Shown here one piece after another: positions 1-7,486 of a stretch of DNA of 23,437 nt (position 1 is the first letter of the stretch; every line of letters begins with the position of its first letter). The position numbers were made by a program, and so were the translations under genes. Source of the stretch: Candidatus Gottesmanbacteria bacterium RBG_16_37_8 (GTDB lineage Bacteria; Patescibacteriota; Microgenomatia; 2-02-FULL-39-11); NCBI GenBank assembly GCA_001779055.1, contig MFJA01000067.1, positions 10,381-33,817 of the forward strand. The letters run 5' to 3'. The notes beneath the pieces were generated by a model, which was not told the origin of the DNA, did no database searches, and saw only the letters and a list, made by a program, of their open reading frames with translations.

Positions 1-1
1 A

Positions 2-328
2 GCTGATTTTTTGGCAGAAAATACAGGTGCAGAAACCGTACTTCTTGCTTCCGTTGATTTTTCCCATTATTTGCCTCTTAAAGAAGCTGATGAGAATGAC
101 AGGCAGACCCTGACACTAATAAAAAATTACAGTTATGCTGAGATTTTAAATCTTGGCTCCAAATTTGTTGATTCTCCCGGATCTATAGTCACTCTTCTGA
201 AGTTCTCCCAAAAAAAACATTTTAGTGATCCGGAAGTAATTGAACACGTCAATTCCGCAAGTTTGGGAGAAGGAAGCAATGAAATTACTACCGGATTTTA
301 TCTGCTGGTTTTTCGTCTTCCTAAATAA
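2..328 (+). CDS. MEMO1-family / AmmeMemoRadiSam system protein B, C-terminal part (5' end outside window)
   Basis: The frame is open to the left edge, so this is the 3' end of a longer gene; the TTG at 11 is an internal Leu codon, not a start. The visible 109 residues carry the segment typical of the family: Ser-Val-Asp-Phe-Ser-His-Tyr followed by a charged stretch with Asp-Arg-Gln-Thr-Leu, and the C-terminal Gly-Phe-Tyr-Leu-Leu-Val-Phe strand. The family is related to extradiol dioxygenase-like LigB folds and is often linked to radical SAM and AMMECR1 proteins; its reaction in bacteria is not settled. The upstream partners lie outside the window. Its last 31 bases overlap the end of the convergent FemAB-like gene. 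The family call is fairly secure; the function is not. Confidence 0.8.
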   Translation, partial: ADFLAENTGAETVLLASVDFSHYLPLKEADENDRQTLTLIKNYSYAEILNLGSKFVDSPGSIVTLLKFSQKKHFSDPEVIEHVNSASLGEGSNEITTGFYLLVFRLPK

Positions 329-1176
329 AAATTCTCCATGAAGATAATTTTTTTATCCGAGAAGCCTTCCTTGAATTTGGTGAAGCCGCGCCAGGACTCA
401 CTGGCTTTGGGAAAGCGCTCGTCATAAATTCCTTCAAAATCAAGAAATAGGCAGCCTCTTTTTTTAGCCTGTTTTATTGCTTCATAGACCAGTAAAGTCG
501 GAGCAAACAGTTTTTTGCCCGACTTTGTTGCCGCGGCAAACCAATAGTAAGCGATACTCTTGTGATAAAGAAGAAGAATGCCGGCCATAAATTTACCTCC
601 CCCTATTTTTGCCAGTAACAAATCAGCCTTTTTGGGATAAAAGTTTTTCCATAAAGCGTGCATTTCAGACGTAACAAGAAAACCCATGGGGAAGAAATGC
701 TCTTTTCTTATTCTGATAAAAGCTTCAATATCATCAGTTAGTTCAACTTTGACTGAGTTTTTTAAAGCTCTTCTGACAGCCCGCCTTTTGGCTTCAGAAA
801 AAGATTTGAAAATTTCATCCTCGCCTCTTTTCAGATCAACAAGTATCGTGGTTGTAGGGTTAAAAGGATCAGAATCAATGCGGAAATTATTATTAAGAAG
901 TTTTTCTCTTTCTTGAGTGAGAAGAGGTGAATCGGTTGTTATGTTGGCAGCAATTTTAAAATGAAAAACTTTATTTTTGGCTAAGAATTCATCAATTCCC
1001 AAAAATAAAAGAGGAGGATCGGGACGGGGGCATTTGGCGTAATTGCCTAAAAAGGGAAATTTTCTTAAAAAAACATTTCTGCCGGAAAATTGTCTTACTT
1101 TCCATCCGATTGCCTCCATGAATGAAGCAAATTCCAATGATTGCCGAATGTCTCCCGGGCTTTGACTGCTTGTCAT
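298..1176 (-). CDS. FemAB-like peptidyl/aminoacyl transferase (GNAT-type fold), downstream copy
   Basis: This 292-residue protein resembles the FemA/FemB/FemX group, which adds amino acids from aminoacyl-tRNA to the lipid II peptide stem to build interpeptide bridges at the cytoplasmic membrane face. The clearest signature is near the C-terminus: Leu-Asp-Phe-Glu-Gly-Ile-Tyr-Asp, then Trp-Arg-Gly-Phe-Thr-Lys-Phe-Lys-Glu-Gly-Phe, the usual end of the second GNAT lobe. A basic helix rich in Lys and Arg at about residues 128-142 is also typical. It is shorter than staphylococcal FemA (about 420 aa) and lacks the long coiled-coil arm. Its ATG overlaps the stop of the upstream paralogue (ATGA), so the two are co-translated. 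Substrate and amino acid cannot be told from sequence. Confidence 0.8.
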   Translation of the reverse strand: MTSSQSPGDIRQSLEFASFMEAIGWKVRQFSGRNVFLRKFPFLGNYAKCPRPDPPLLFLGIDEFLAKNKVFHFKIAANITTDSPLLTQEREKLLNNNFRIDSDPFNPTTTILVDLKRGEDEIFKSFSEAKRRAVRRALKNSVKVELTDDIEAFIRIRKEHFFPMGFLVTSEMHALWKNFYPKKADLLLAKIGGGKFMAGILLLYHKSIAYYWFAAATKSGKKLFAPTLLVYEAIKQAKKRGCLFLDFEGIYDERFPKASESWRGFTKFKEGFSDKKIIFMENFYLGRRKTSR

Positions 1177-2189
1177 TTTCTTAATTGTGCTTTTATTTGA
1201 AGATAAAAATTCCGCAGATTGTGCAGAGCATTGTAAATCCGGTAAAGCGGACTACTAATGACCAGATCAAAACTGCCGGCAAATTCCACATGTTGGGCAC
1301 CGTATCCTTCCTTGAATTTATGAAACCCGTACCAGGGATCTTGCGGATCCGGATTGGAGGAAAGCGCTCCCCACATGTCGAATAATTTTGCCCCGTGTTT
1401 TTTGCCGAATTTAATTGCTTCCCACATCATTAAATTTGAAGGCATGAATTGCCGCAACAAATTGGAGGAAGCTCCATACGGATAATATATGATTCCGTTG
1501 AAAAGAAAAACTATCCAGGCAACCAGAGTCAATTCCTTGCCTTTTTCATCCTTATATTTTGCCAGAAGCAAATGGGCGATTTTTGAAGGTAATAAAGTTT
1601 CCCACATCAGCCGGTGATATTTTTGAGTATGGGCAAAGAATTTTTGCCTGACGGTTGTTTCCTCTAAAAGCTGCAGATATTTCTCAAAAGCTTCCTTACT
1701 GTTATCTTCAAAGACAGTAACGCCCTTTTTTTGCGAAAGCCTGATGTTGTAGCGGGTTTTAGGATGCATATTTTTCAGAAGATCATCTTCATTTGGCGTC
1801 AGATCAAGCTGAAATGTATATTTGGTGAATAAGGGATGGGGAGAACTTACCACATCTTTAAGACCCTCGAATATTTTAGTCTTCCTGACATTGGGTTCAA
1901 TTTTAATAAATATAAGATTTTTTTCCTTGCCTACATCTTTAAGTTCCTCAATCATCTCGCCGGTTAAAATACCGCATTTAGGTAAATATCCGATTCTATA
2001 AGACGTGAAGGGAATCTGGTGGAGAGTAATTTGGGCGATTTCGACTAATTTTTCTTTTTCGAAGCGGCCGAAACGGATAACTTCAATGCCTGTTTTTAAT
2101 CTGAATTCTCCCCATTCCCATGACTGCAGCGGATGAAGCACCAGTTTATTAAAGCTATTTTTTTCCTCAACGGTTATATTTCTGATCAT
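1173..2189 (-). CDS. FemAB-like peptidyl/aminoacyl transferase, upstream copy
   Basis: This 338-residue protein is a full FemAB/FemX-type paralogue of its downstream neighbour. The N-terminus has His-Pro-Leu-Gln-Ser-Trp-Glu-Trp-Gly-Glu-Phe, the classic opening of these enzymes. The second lobe has Leu-Phe-Asp-Met-Trp-Gly followed by Trp-Tyr-Gly-Phe-His-Lys-Phe-Lys-Glu-Gly-Tyr. A stretch with Met-His-Pro-Lys-Thr-Arg-Tyr-Asn-Ile-Arg (about residues 142-151) matches the family's basic substrate-binding segment. The likely role is adding bridge amino acids to lipid II, acting with the second copy. It lies 54 bp downstream of the helicase gene on the same strand. A TATAAT at 2227-2222 (minus strand) could give it its own promoter with a leader of about 25 nt. 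Confidence 0.85.
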   Translation of the reverse strand: MIRNITVEEKNSFNKLVLHPLQSWEWGEFRLKTGIEVIRFGRFEKEKLVEIAQITLHQIPFTSYRIGYLPKCGILTGEMIEELKDVGKEKNLIFIKIEPNVRKTKIFEGLKDVVSSPHPLFTKYTFQLDLTPNEDDLLKNMHPKTRYNIRLSQKKGVTVFEDNSKEAFEKYLQLLEETTVRQKFFAHTQKYHRLMWETLLPSKIAHLLLAKYKDEKGKELTLVAWIVFLFNGIIYYPYGASSNLLRQFMPSNLMMWEAIKFGKKHGAKLFDMWGALSSNPDPQDPWYGFHKFKEGYGAQHVEFAGSFDLVISSPLYRIYNALHNLRNFYLQIKAQLRK

Positions 2190-2221
2190 AAATTATTTTC
2201 GTCTGCTTTTTTGATAGTGTA

Positions 2222-2227
2222 ATTATA
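2222..2227 (-). promoter_or_regulatory. Candidate -10 box for the FemAB-like pair
   Basis: The minus strand reads TATAAT in the 54-bp gap between the helicase stop and the FemAB-like start. No convincing -35 was seen. Readthrough from the helicase gene is equally possible. Confidence 0.35.
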
Positions 2228-2243
2228 TATTACAGGTCTTAGC

Positions 2244-4052
2244 TTAAAGAAAGTAAGAGCCCTCCCTATCAATTAAATCATTGGGCAGTTCGCTAATAAA
2301 CCGGGAGACAGCATTTGATGCCCTTTGTCCGAAATAAAGTCTTCTTCTGGCATAGCTTAAGATAAGTTTATTACGGGCACGCGTTATTCCTACGTAGCAA
2401 AGCCTTCTTTCCTCCTCAAGCTCCTGTGGGTCAAGAAGCGACATGGTATGAGGGAAAAGCCCCTCTTCCATGCCGACCATAAAAACAACATTAAATTCCA
2501 AACCTTTGGCTGAGTGCATGGTCATTAAGGTTACCTTTTTATTCTTTGATAACTCATCCAAGGGGTGATCTGCCGTATACTCCCGTTCAATAAGCGATAC
2601 ATTTTCCAGAAAAAGGGTCAGATCCGGAAATTCCGAAGCAACCGAACGCAGTTCTTTTATGTTTTCTAATCTCATCAGATCTTCGTCCACATGTTTGTGA
2701 TAAAGCTCGGTATATTTTGTTACTTCCAAAATTTTATCCAGTAATTCCAAAGTAGAAAGTTGACTGAGTGACCTGATAATTTTTTCCCTATACTCTGTAA
2801 ATTCCATAAGTCTCTTCTTGCCGATTTTATTAGCCCGTTTGATTGAAACACTGTCTTTGGGATTAACCATCAATCTTAAATAACTGATGATATCTTTGAT
2901 TTCTTTTCTTTCATAAAATCGGGTCCCTCCAACCAATACATAGGCAAGTCCCTTATGAAGAAGAGCTTCTTCAATAATCCGGCTTTGAGCATTGGTCCTG
3001 TAAAGTATGGCTGCATCAGAAAGCTCATAACTTCCAAGTTGATCGACAATAAAATTGGCTTCATCATGTTCATTGCCCGCCTCATAGATAGTTATTTTCT
3101 CCCCGCCATTCTTTTCAGTCCAAAGTTTTAAAACAGGATGGCTTTGGTTTTTGGAAATGATATTATGAGCCGCATCAAGAATTATCTGGGTTGATCTGTA
3201 ATTTTTTTCCAGATGGAAAATTTTAATATCCTTGTAGTCTTCCTTAAATTTGAGGATATTGCGGTAGTCGGCTCCTCTCCAGGCATAGATGCTTTGGGAG
3301 GCATCTCCCACAACCGTAATATTTTTTTTACTGTTTGATAGAAGTTTGCTTAATGTATATTGGGCATTGTTGGTATCCTGATACTCGTCAATTAAGATGT
3401 AATGGAAAATCTCCTGGTATTTTTTAAGGACAGAGGGATTATCCCTGAATAACTTAACTGTTAAATAAATCAGATCTTCAAAATCTACCGCCCCGTTAGA
3501 GAGAAGAATATTTTGATAGACAGGATATACTTTGGCTGCAGTTTCCTGAAAATAGCCTTTGGCAATCTGCTGATAGTCTCCATATGACAAGAGTTCATTT
3601 TTGGCTTGGGCTATAGTTGCCGCAATCGCGCCGGGACTGAAATTTTTTTTAGAAATTAGAAGTTTGTCCATCGCTTGCGCTACCGCTTCTTTGGTATCCA
3701 AATCGTCATATATAACAAAGTAAGGTGAAAGATTGACAAAGTTGCCTTCCCTCCGAAGAATTCTGGCGCAAAAGGAATGAAATGTTGAAGCTAAAACAGC
3801 CTCTGAATTTATATTCTTATCAAAAAGAAATTGCAGACGATTTTTCATTTCACCGGCGGCTTTATTGGTAAAAGTCACCATCAGAATATTCTCCGGTCTT
3901 ACTTTTTTCTCCCCGATTAAATAAGCTACCTTGTAAGTTAAAACTCTGGTTTTTCCGGATCCTGCTCCGGCTAAAATAAGATTGGGACCTTCTGTTGAAG
4001 TTACTGCTTTTATCTGATCCGGATTAAGATTTTTCAGTATATTTTTAACCAT
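2244..4052 (-). CDS. UvrD/PcrA-type superfamily 1 DNA helicase, short form
   Basis: All core SF1A helicase motifs are present in order: Q-motif (Leu-Asn-Pro-Asp-Gln), Walker A Gly-Ala-Gly-Ser-Gly-Lys-Thr at residues 29-35, Walker B Ile-Asp-Glu-Tyr-Gln-Asp-Thr-Asn, motif III Gly-Asp-Ala-Ser-Gln-Ser-Ile-Tyr-Ala-Trp-Arg-Gly, motif IV Lys-Asn-Tyr-Arg-Ser-Thr, motif V Thr-Met-His-Ser-Ala-Lys-Gly-Leu-Glu-Phe and motif VI Tyr-Val-Gly-Ile-Thr-Arg-Ala-Arg. It should unwind DNA 3' to 5' with ATP in repair and replication restart. At 602 residues it is well below the usual 700-750. The 2B region after Asn-Pro-Lys-Asp is compressed, with only Lys-Ile-Gly-Lys-Lys near the expected GIG motif, and the C-terminal extension is absent. 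Family assignment is secure; PcrA versus UvrD cannot be decided. Confidence 0.93.
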   Translation of the reverse strand: MVKNILKNLNPDQIKAVTSTEGPNLILAGAGSGKTRVLTYKVAYLIGEKKVRPENILMVTFTNKAAGEMKNRLQFLFDKNINSEAVLASTFHSFCARILRREGNFVNLSPYFVIYDDLDTKEAVAQAMDKLLISKKNFSPGAIAATIAQAKNELLSYGDYQQIAKGYFQETAAKVYPVYQNILLSNGAVDFEDLIYLTVKLFRDNPSVLKKYQEIFHYILIDEYQDTNNAQYTLSKLLSNSKKNITVVGDASQSIYAWRGADYRNILKFKEDYKDIKIFHLEKNYRSTQIILDAAHNIISKNQSHPVLKLWTEKNGGEKITIYEAGNEHDEANFIVDQLGSYELSDAAILYRTNAQSRIIEEALLHKGLAYVLVGGTRFYERKEIKDIISYLRLMVNPKDSVSIKRANKIGKKRLMEFTEYREKIIRSLSQLSTLELLDKILEVTKYTELYHKHVDEDLMRLENIKELRSVASEFPDLTLFLENVSLIEREYTADHPLDELSKNKKVTLMTMHSAKGLEFNVVFMVGMEEGLFPHTMSLLDPQELEEERRLCYVGITRARNKLILSYARRRLYFGQRASNAVSRFISELPNDLIDREGSYFL

Positions 4053-4095
4053 GTTACAATTGACGTAGTTACAATTGACGTATCATAACATGGTT
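4047..4095. promoter_or_regulatory. Shared divergent promoter region of the helicase and tpiA genes, with inverted repeat
   Basis: Only 37 bp separate the two divergent ATG codons. A perfect 10-bp inverted repeat (4047-4056 and 4086-4095, AACCATGTTA and its complement) contains both start codons. On the minus strand an extended -10 TGtTATGAT (4090-4082) would serve the helicase gene with a leader of about 22 nt. On the plus strand TACAAT at 4070-4075 lies 14 nt before the tpiA ATG. No Shine-Dalgarno is visible for either gene. Promoter calls are by eye. Confidence 0.5.
4053..4082. repeat. Two exact tandem copies of a 15-bp unit
   Basis: The unit GTTACAATTGACGTA occurs at 4053-4067 and again at 4068-4082 with no mismatch. 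It fills most of the 37-bp gap between two divergent start codons and duplicates a TACAAT box and a TTGACG box. Confidence 0.9.
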
Positions 4096-4791
4096 AGTAT
4101 TTCCCCTAAAGAAAGAAAAAAATATCTGATAGGCAACTGGAAATCCAATAAAACCAAAAGCCAGGTTTCAGCTTTTTTTCAGGAATTTGCTCAAAAATTT
4201 AAATCAATCGGCAATAAAAAACCGGAAGGTCTGGAACTGATTGTCTGTCCGGTTTTTATACATCTGGAAGAAAGCTATAAGCAGATTATTGATCTTAAAT
4301 TGCCTATTTTACTTGGAGCCCAGGATATTTCACCCTTTGAAATGGGTGCTTTTACCGGTGAAGTAACGGGATCTCAATTGAAAGAGTATGTCAGCTTTTG
4401 TATAATCGGACACTCGGAGAGAAGAAAATATTTCGCTGAAGATGACGCACTTTTAGTAAAAAAAGCGGCTCTTGCCAAAAGGGAAGGGATTGAAGTCATA
4501 TATTGCGTCCCGGATAGCCTGACTTCAATTCCCAAAGATGTGAAAATAGTTGCCTATGAGCCTGTTTTTGCCATTGGAACGGGCACGCCTGATACACCTG
4601 ATAATGCCCAAAAAGTAATAAAAGAAATTAAATCTAAAAACAATATTAGCTTAGTTTTATACGGAGGCAGCATCAATAAAGATAATATTTCTAAGTATTT
4701 TGAAAAAGAGGACATAGACGGAGTCCTGGTTGGTACAAGCAGTTTAGATCCTGATTCTTTTATGCAAATGATGTTAAATGCCGCTCTTTAA
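4090..4791 (+). CDS. tpiA: Triosephosphate isomerase, compact form
   Basis: This glycolytic TIM-barrel enzyme interconverts dihydroxyacetone phosphate and glyceraldehyde 3-phosphate in the cytoplasm. The three catalytic elements are present: Lys18 in Gly-Asn-Trp-Lys, His108 in Ile-Gly-His-Ser-Glu-Arg-Arg and Glu157 in Tyr-Glu-Pro-Val-Phe-Ala-Ile-Gly-Thr-Gly, whose Gly-rich part is the mobile loop. The phosphate-binding Tyr-Gly-Gly-Ser is near residue 200. I chose the ATG at 4090 over the TTG at 4075 because it lies in the inverted-repeat arm and gives a normal N-terminus. It is 233 residues against the usual 250 or so. The missing part is the helix between the Cys-Val-Pro-Asp strand and the catalytic Glu (about 13 residues here, 30 or more usually). 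Its end overlaps the LCP gene by 14 bp. Confidence 0.92.
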   Translation: MVSISPKERKKYLIGNWKSNKTKSQVSAFFQEFAQKFKSIGNKKPEGLELIVCPVFIHLEESYKQIIDLKLPILLGAQDISPFEMGAFTGEVTGSQLKEYVSFCIIGHSERRKYFAEDDALLVKKAALAKREGIEVIYCVPDSLTSIPKDVKIVAYEPVFAIGTGTPDTPDNAQKVIKEIKSKNNISLVLYGGSINKDNISKYFEKEDIDGVLVGTSSLDPDSFMQMMLNAAL

Positions 4792-5875
4792 GAGAAAGTT
4801 CCTCAAGTATAAAAAGCGATTTATCCTGGTCTTAACGGCCGTTATTATCGCGGTTGTTATTTTTATTTTTATAGGGGTTACCAAACCTCTTTATGATTTT
4901 GCCTCCAAAAATAATTTGTCACCTTTTTCTTTCCTCTCTCTTTTGCTGGAAAAAGAGCCAAACCTGAAATTAACGAACCAAAGAGCCAATCTTATTATTT
5001 TAGGAGTATCGGGCGGAAATCATGACGGAGCCAATTTAACAGATTCCAATATCTTTTTATCAATTGATTTTAAAGGCAGCGATATCGTCATGGTTTCAGT
5101 TCCGCGGGATATCTATCTTCCGTCATTAAAAACCAAATTAAATTCAGTTTATTATTACGGTGAAAAAAGACAACTTGGCGGCGGTTTGATCCTGGCCAAG
5201 TCCTCTGTGGCCGAAGTTTTGGGTAAGCCCGTCAGCTATGCGTTCAAGTTGGATTTTACGGCTTTTAAAAATATCATCGATTTAATCGGCGGTATTGATA
5301 TTGATGTGGAAGAGGTATTTGAAGACCGTTTATATCCAATTCCCGGCAAAGAAAATGATCTGTGTAGCGGTGACCCTCAGTTTTTATGCCGCTATGAAAC
5401 CGTTAGTTTTCAGAAAGGCCTTCAGCATATGGATGGAGAAAGAAGTTTGAAATTTGTCAGGAGCCGTTATTCCAATGATAAAGAGGGATCTGATTTTTCC
5501 AGATCGCGCCGTCAGCAGCAGGTAATTAATGTCATAGCCAATAAAGTTAAAGGCATGTTGAGCGTTAAAAACCTGCCTTTACTAAAAAGAATGTTTGACG
5601 AAGTCTATAAATATCTGGAAACAGATATGAATCTCAAAGAGATGATCTCTATAGGAAAATATTTCTTTGTCAATCAAAATCCCACTATCCGTCAGGTAGT
5701 TCTGGATACCGGTGATGACGTCAGAAATATTCCGGGTCTTTTGGTTAATCCTCCTCTTTGGCAGTATGACGGGGTCTGGGTACTGGTCCCCAGAACCGGA
5801 GACTACACAGAAATCCACCAATATATCTCCTGTCAGTTGGAAGGCGGCAATTGCCAAATCAAACCGGAAATTTAA
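4778..5875 (+). CDS. LCP (LytR-CpsA-Psr) family cell-wall polymer transferase
   Basis: LCP proteins transfer glycopolymers from undecaprenyl-pyrophosphate carriers to peptidoglycan on the outer face of the membrane. The 365-residue protein has a basic N-terminus, one membrane segment (about residues 14-34) and an outside domain with the family signatures: Val-Ser-Val-Pro-Arg-Asp-Ile-Tyr, Ile-Asp-Leu-Ile-Gly-Gly-Ile-Asp-Ile-Asp-Val and Met-Asp-Gly-Glu-Arg-Ser-Leu-Lys-Phe-Val-Arg-Ser-Arg. An insert after Pro-Ile-Pro-Gly carries two Cys (Leu-Cys-Ser...Leu-Cys-Arg), and a second Cys pair sits near the C-terminus; both could form disulfides. It overlaps tpiA by 14 bp and is probably translated from the same mRNA, together placing a wall enzyme behind a glycolytic one. 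Which polymer it attaches is unknown. Confidence 0.9.
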   Translation: MPLFKRKFLKYKKRFILVLTAVIIAVVIFIFIGVTKPLYDFASKNNLSPFSFLSLLLEKEPNLKLTNQRANLIILGVSGGNHDGANLTDSNIFLSIDFKGSDIVMVSVPRDIYLPSLKTKLNSVYYYGEKRQLGGGLILAKSSVAEVLGKPVSYAFKLDFTAFKNIIDLIGGIDIDVEEVFEDRLYPIPGKENDLCSGDPQFLCRYETVSFQKGLQHMDGERSLKFVRSRYSNDKEGSDFSRSRRQQQVINVIANKVKGMLSVKNLPLLKRMFDEVYKYLETDMNLKEMISIGKYFFVNQNPTIRQVVLDTGDDVRNIPGLLVNPPLWQYDGVWVLVPRTGDYTEIHQYISCQLEGGNCQIKPEI

Positions 5876-5876
5876 G

Positions 5877-7295
5877 TTACAGAAGAAATTTCATCCCCAG
5901 AAGAATTAGTGATACAGCTCCACCCACAACAAAAAAGGTCAAACCTGTCATACCGGATCGGGGAGGAGTAGGTGTTACTTCCTCGCCGGGAGTTGGAGTC
6001 AGTGTTTCTGTCGGAGTAAGAGTAGCAGTAGGTGTCAGCGTTATTGTAGGAGAAATAGTTGCCGATATTGTTGCAGTGGGGCCTGTTGGCGTAATGGAAA
6101 TTGCCCCCCCGGGAGTTGTTGATACGGGAGGTTGAGTTGGCGTCAATGTCCCTGACGGTGTTGCTTCCCCCAGAACCTGTTCACCGCTTTTTAAAACTAT
6201 AAATTGTCGGGTTATGGTAACTGTCTTGCCGTTTTTATCTTTGCCTGTAATGGTAATTTTATGAGTGCCGGCCGATAAGGGAATTTTTGGCCGGAAATCC
6301 CAGGTTCCGTCACTTGCGACTGTAACAGTTACCGTTTCCTTTTCTGATTCAACGGTTATTTTTATTTTTTCTCCGGGGTTCCCGATGCCTCTTAATTTCG
6401 GATTTTTGTCAATGGTTGTATCTAAGTCTACTTCAGGGAAAAGAATATCAATTCCGCTGTTGGGAGTAACTTGGGTAGGTTTGGGAGATAAAATCATGAC
6501 AGTCCTGTTGCCCAGAACTTGGGGTTTTGCTAAATTGCCTGACTCTAAAGTAGCCAGGAAATTATAAGTTTTTCCGATCTCAATAACCGGAAGTTTGGGA
6601 TTTGCTTTGATAAGTCCTAAGTTAGTAATTACCGATGCATATTGGCTGGGAGCACTTTTGACTGTCAACTGGATGGTTGCCTCATCGGATAAATCCGGAC
6701 GGCTTAATAAATCCTGACTTCTTAAATTATTCAAAGGAATGACATACATCCCCAGACGGTCTGATCTTCCTGAAATAGGGGCGGCCTTTCCGATCAGAAG
6801 ATAGACAATAGCCCCGTCAATGGGCTGATTTTTATTATCAACAATTTGCCCCGAAACAGGGGGAAGCTCCAGACTTTTAGTTAACTTTGCCCCTGTTTTT
6901 TGGATAAATTCGGGACATATCTTTTGGCTGCATGATTTTTGGGCAGATGTAATTTTGATTTTATATTCGCTGTTTGGCTCTAAATCTTTTAAGGTAAACA
7001 GGTGAGTAATTCTTGATTTTGTTTTTCCGTCAATATCCAGGTCATCCAGAATGAAGGAATTCCTATTGCGTCCTGTAACTTGAACAAATCCTATTTGCAC
7101 AGTGTCGGTCAAATAAGATACGGATATGGTATTGTCGCTGATATTTGTCAGGTGAACTTCTGATGGTTTGGGGATTCCGGTTGCTTTGGAGGTAATGCCC
7201 TGGAAGTTATCCTCAAGATAAAAAGCGCCTCCAATTCCTGCCAGAATTAAAAATAAAGCAATTATTGTCGGAATTTTCCGTTCTTTGCGGTACAT
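5877..7295 (-). CDS. Membrane-anchored surface stalk protein with Fn3, carboxypeptidase-regulatory-like and Ig-like domains
   Basis: This 472-residue protein has a membrane segment near residues 10-27, an Fn3-like domain (about 40-115) with a Cys-x4-Cys pair, a carboxypeptidase-regulatory-like beta domain starting near 147 (Gly-Gln-Ile-Val-Asp...Gly-Ala-Ile-Val-Tyr), an Ig-like domain (about 300-370) with Asp-Gly-Thr-Trp and Ala-Gly-Thr-His-Lys-Ile, a Thr/Pro-rich stalk (376-445) and a C-terminal hydrophobic segment of about 20 residues. It probably lies on the cell surface, anchored at both ends. The ATG at 7295 shares one base with the upstream stop (TGATG); a TTG one codon earlier is possible. 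It is the last gene of the PilN/PilO operon, suggesting a surface appendage or adhesion part. No enzymatic motif is visible. It stops one base from the convergent LCP stop. Confidence 0.75.
   Translation of the reverse strand: MYRKERKIPTIIALFLILAGIGGAFYLEDNFQGITSKATGIPKPSEVHLTNISDNTISVSYLTDTVQIGFVQVTGRNRNSFILDDLDIDGKTKSRITHLFTLKDLEPNSEYKIKITSAQKSCSQKICPEFIQKTGAKLTKSLELPPVSGQIVDNKNQPIDGAIVYLLIGKAAPISGRSDRLGMYVIPLNNLRSQDLLSRPDLSDEATIQLTVKSAPSQYASVITNLGLIKANPKLPVIEIGKTYNFLATLESGNLAKPQVLGNRTVMILSPKPTQVTPNSGIDILFPEVDLDTTIDKNPKLRGIGNPGEKIKITVESEKETVTVTVASDGTWDFRPKIPLSAGTHKITITGKDKNGKTVTITRQFIVLKSGEQVLGEATPSGTLTPTQPPVSTTPGGAISITPTGPTATISATISPTITLTPTATLTPTETLTPTPGEEVTPTPPRSGMTGLTFFVVGGAVSLILLGMKFLL
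5961..6170 (-). repeat. Low-complexity Thr/Pro-rich stalk-coding region
   Basis: About 70 codons are dominated by Thr and Pro, with repeated Leu-Thr-Pro-Thr units near the end. This is a typical rigid, probably glycosylated, spacer next to the C-terminal membrane anchor. Such repeats are prone to length change. The open plus-strand frame across it is a by-product. Confidence 0.8.
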
Positions 7296-7486
7296 CAAAT
7301 ATCCCTCCGGTTATTTAACTGATTGATTATGTCACTGTCAAAGTTGGGTGTCAAAGGAGTGATATTTTTAATTTCTTCGCCGCCTATCTTCGACGTATTT
7401 TTGGCATGAATTACACCAAAAGTAATCCAGGCAAAAACAGTCATAAAAGTAATTATGGCCAGTATATATATTTCTTTACGGTTCAT
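7295..7486 (-). CDS. Small single-pass membrane protein in the PilN/PilO operon
   Basis: This is a 63-residue protein with a short basic N-terminus, one membrane helix (about residues 6-27) and a polar tail of about 35 residues that should face outside. I do not recognise a family. Its place directly after the PilO-like gene, which it overlaps by 11 bp, is where pilP often sits in type IV pilus operons, but there is no lipobox and no PilP-like domain. The next gene begins with TGATG, sharing one base. A role as an accessory subunit of the PilN/PilO-like inner-membrane complex is inferred from position alone. Confidence 0.7.
   Translation of the reverse strand: MNRKEIYILAIITFMTVFAWITFGVIHAKNTSKIGGEEIKNITPLTPNFDSDIINQLNNRRDI

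Noticed and set aside
4053..4082. Start of a CRISPR-like or VNTR array
   Set aside because: Only two adjacent copies of 15 bp with no spacers; better explained as a local duplication in a promoter.
4075..4089. TTG start for tpiA adding five residues
   Set aside because: The ATG at 4090 lies at the symmetric position in the inverted repeat and gives a normal N-terminus; the TTG lies inside the second tandem repeat.
5851..6135. Plus-strand Val/Gly-rich ORF of 94 codons
   Set aside because: It is the antisense of the Thr/Pro stalk repeats and the membrane anchor of the stalk protein; low complexity alone keeps the frame open.
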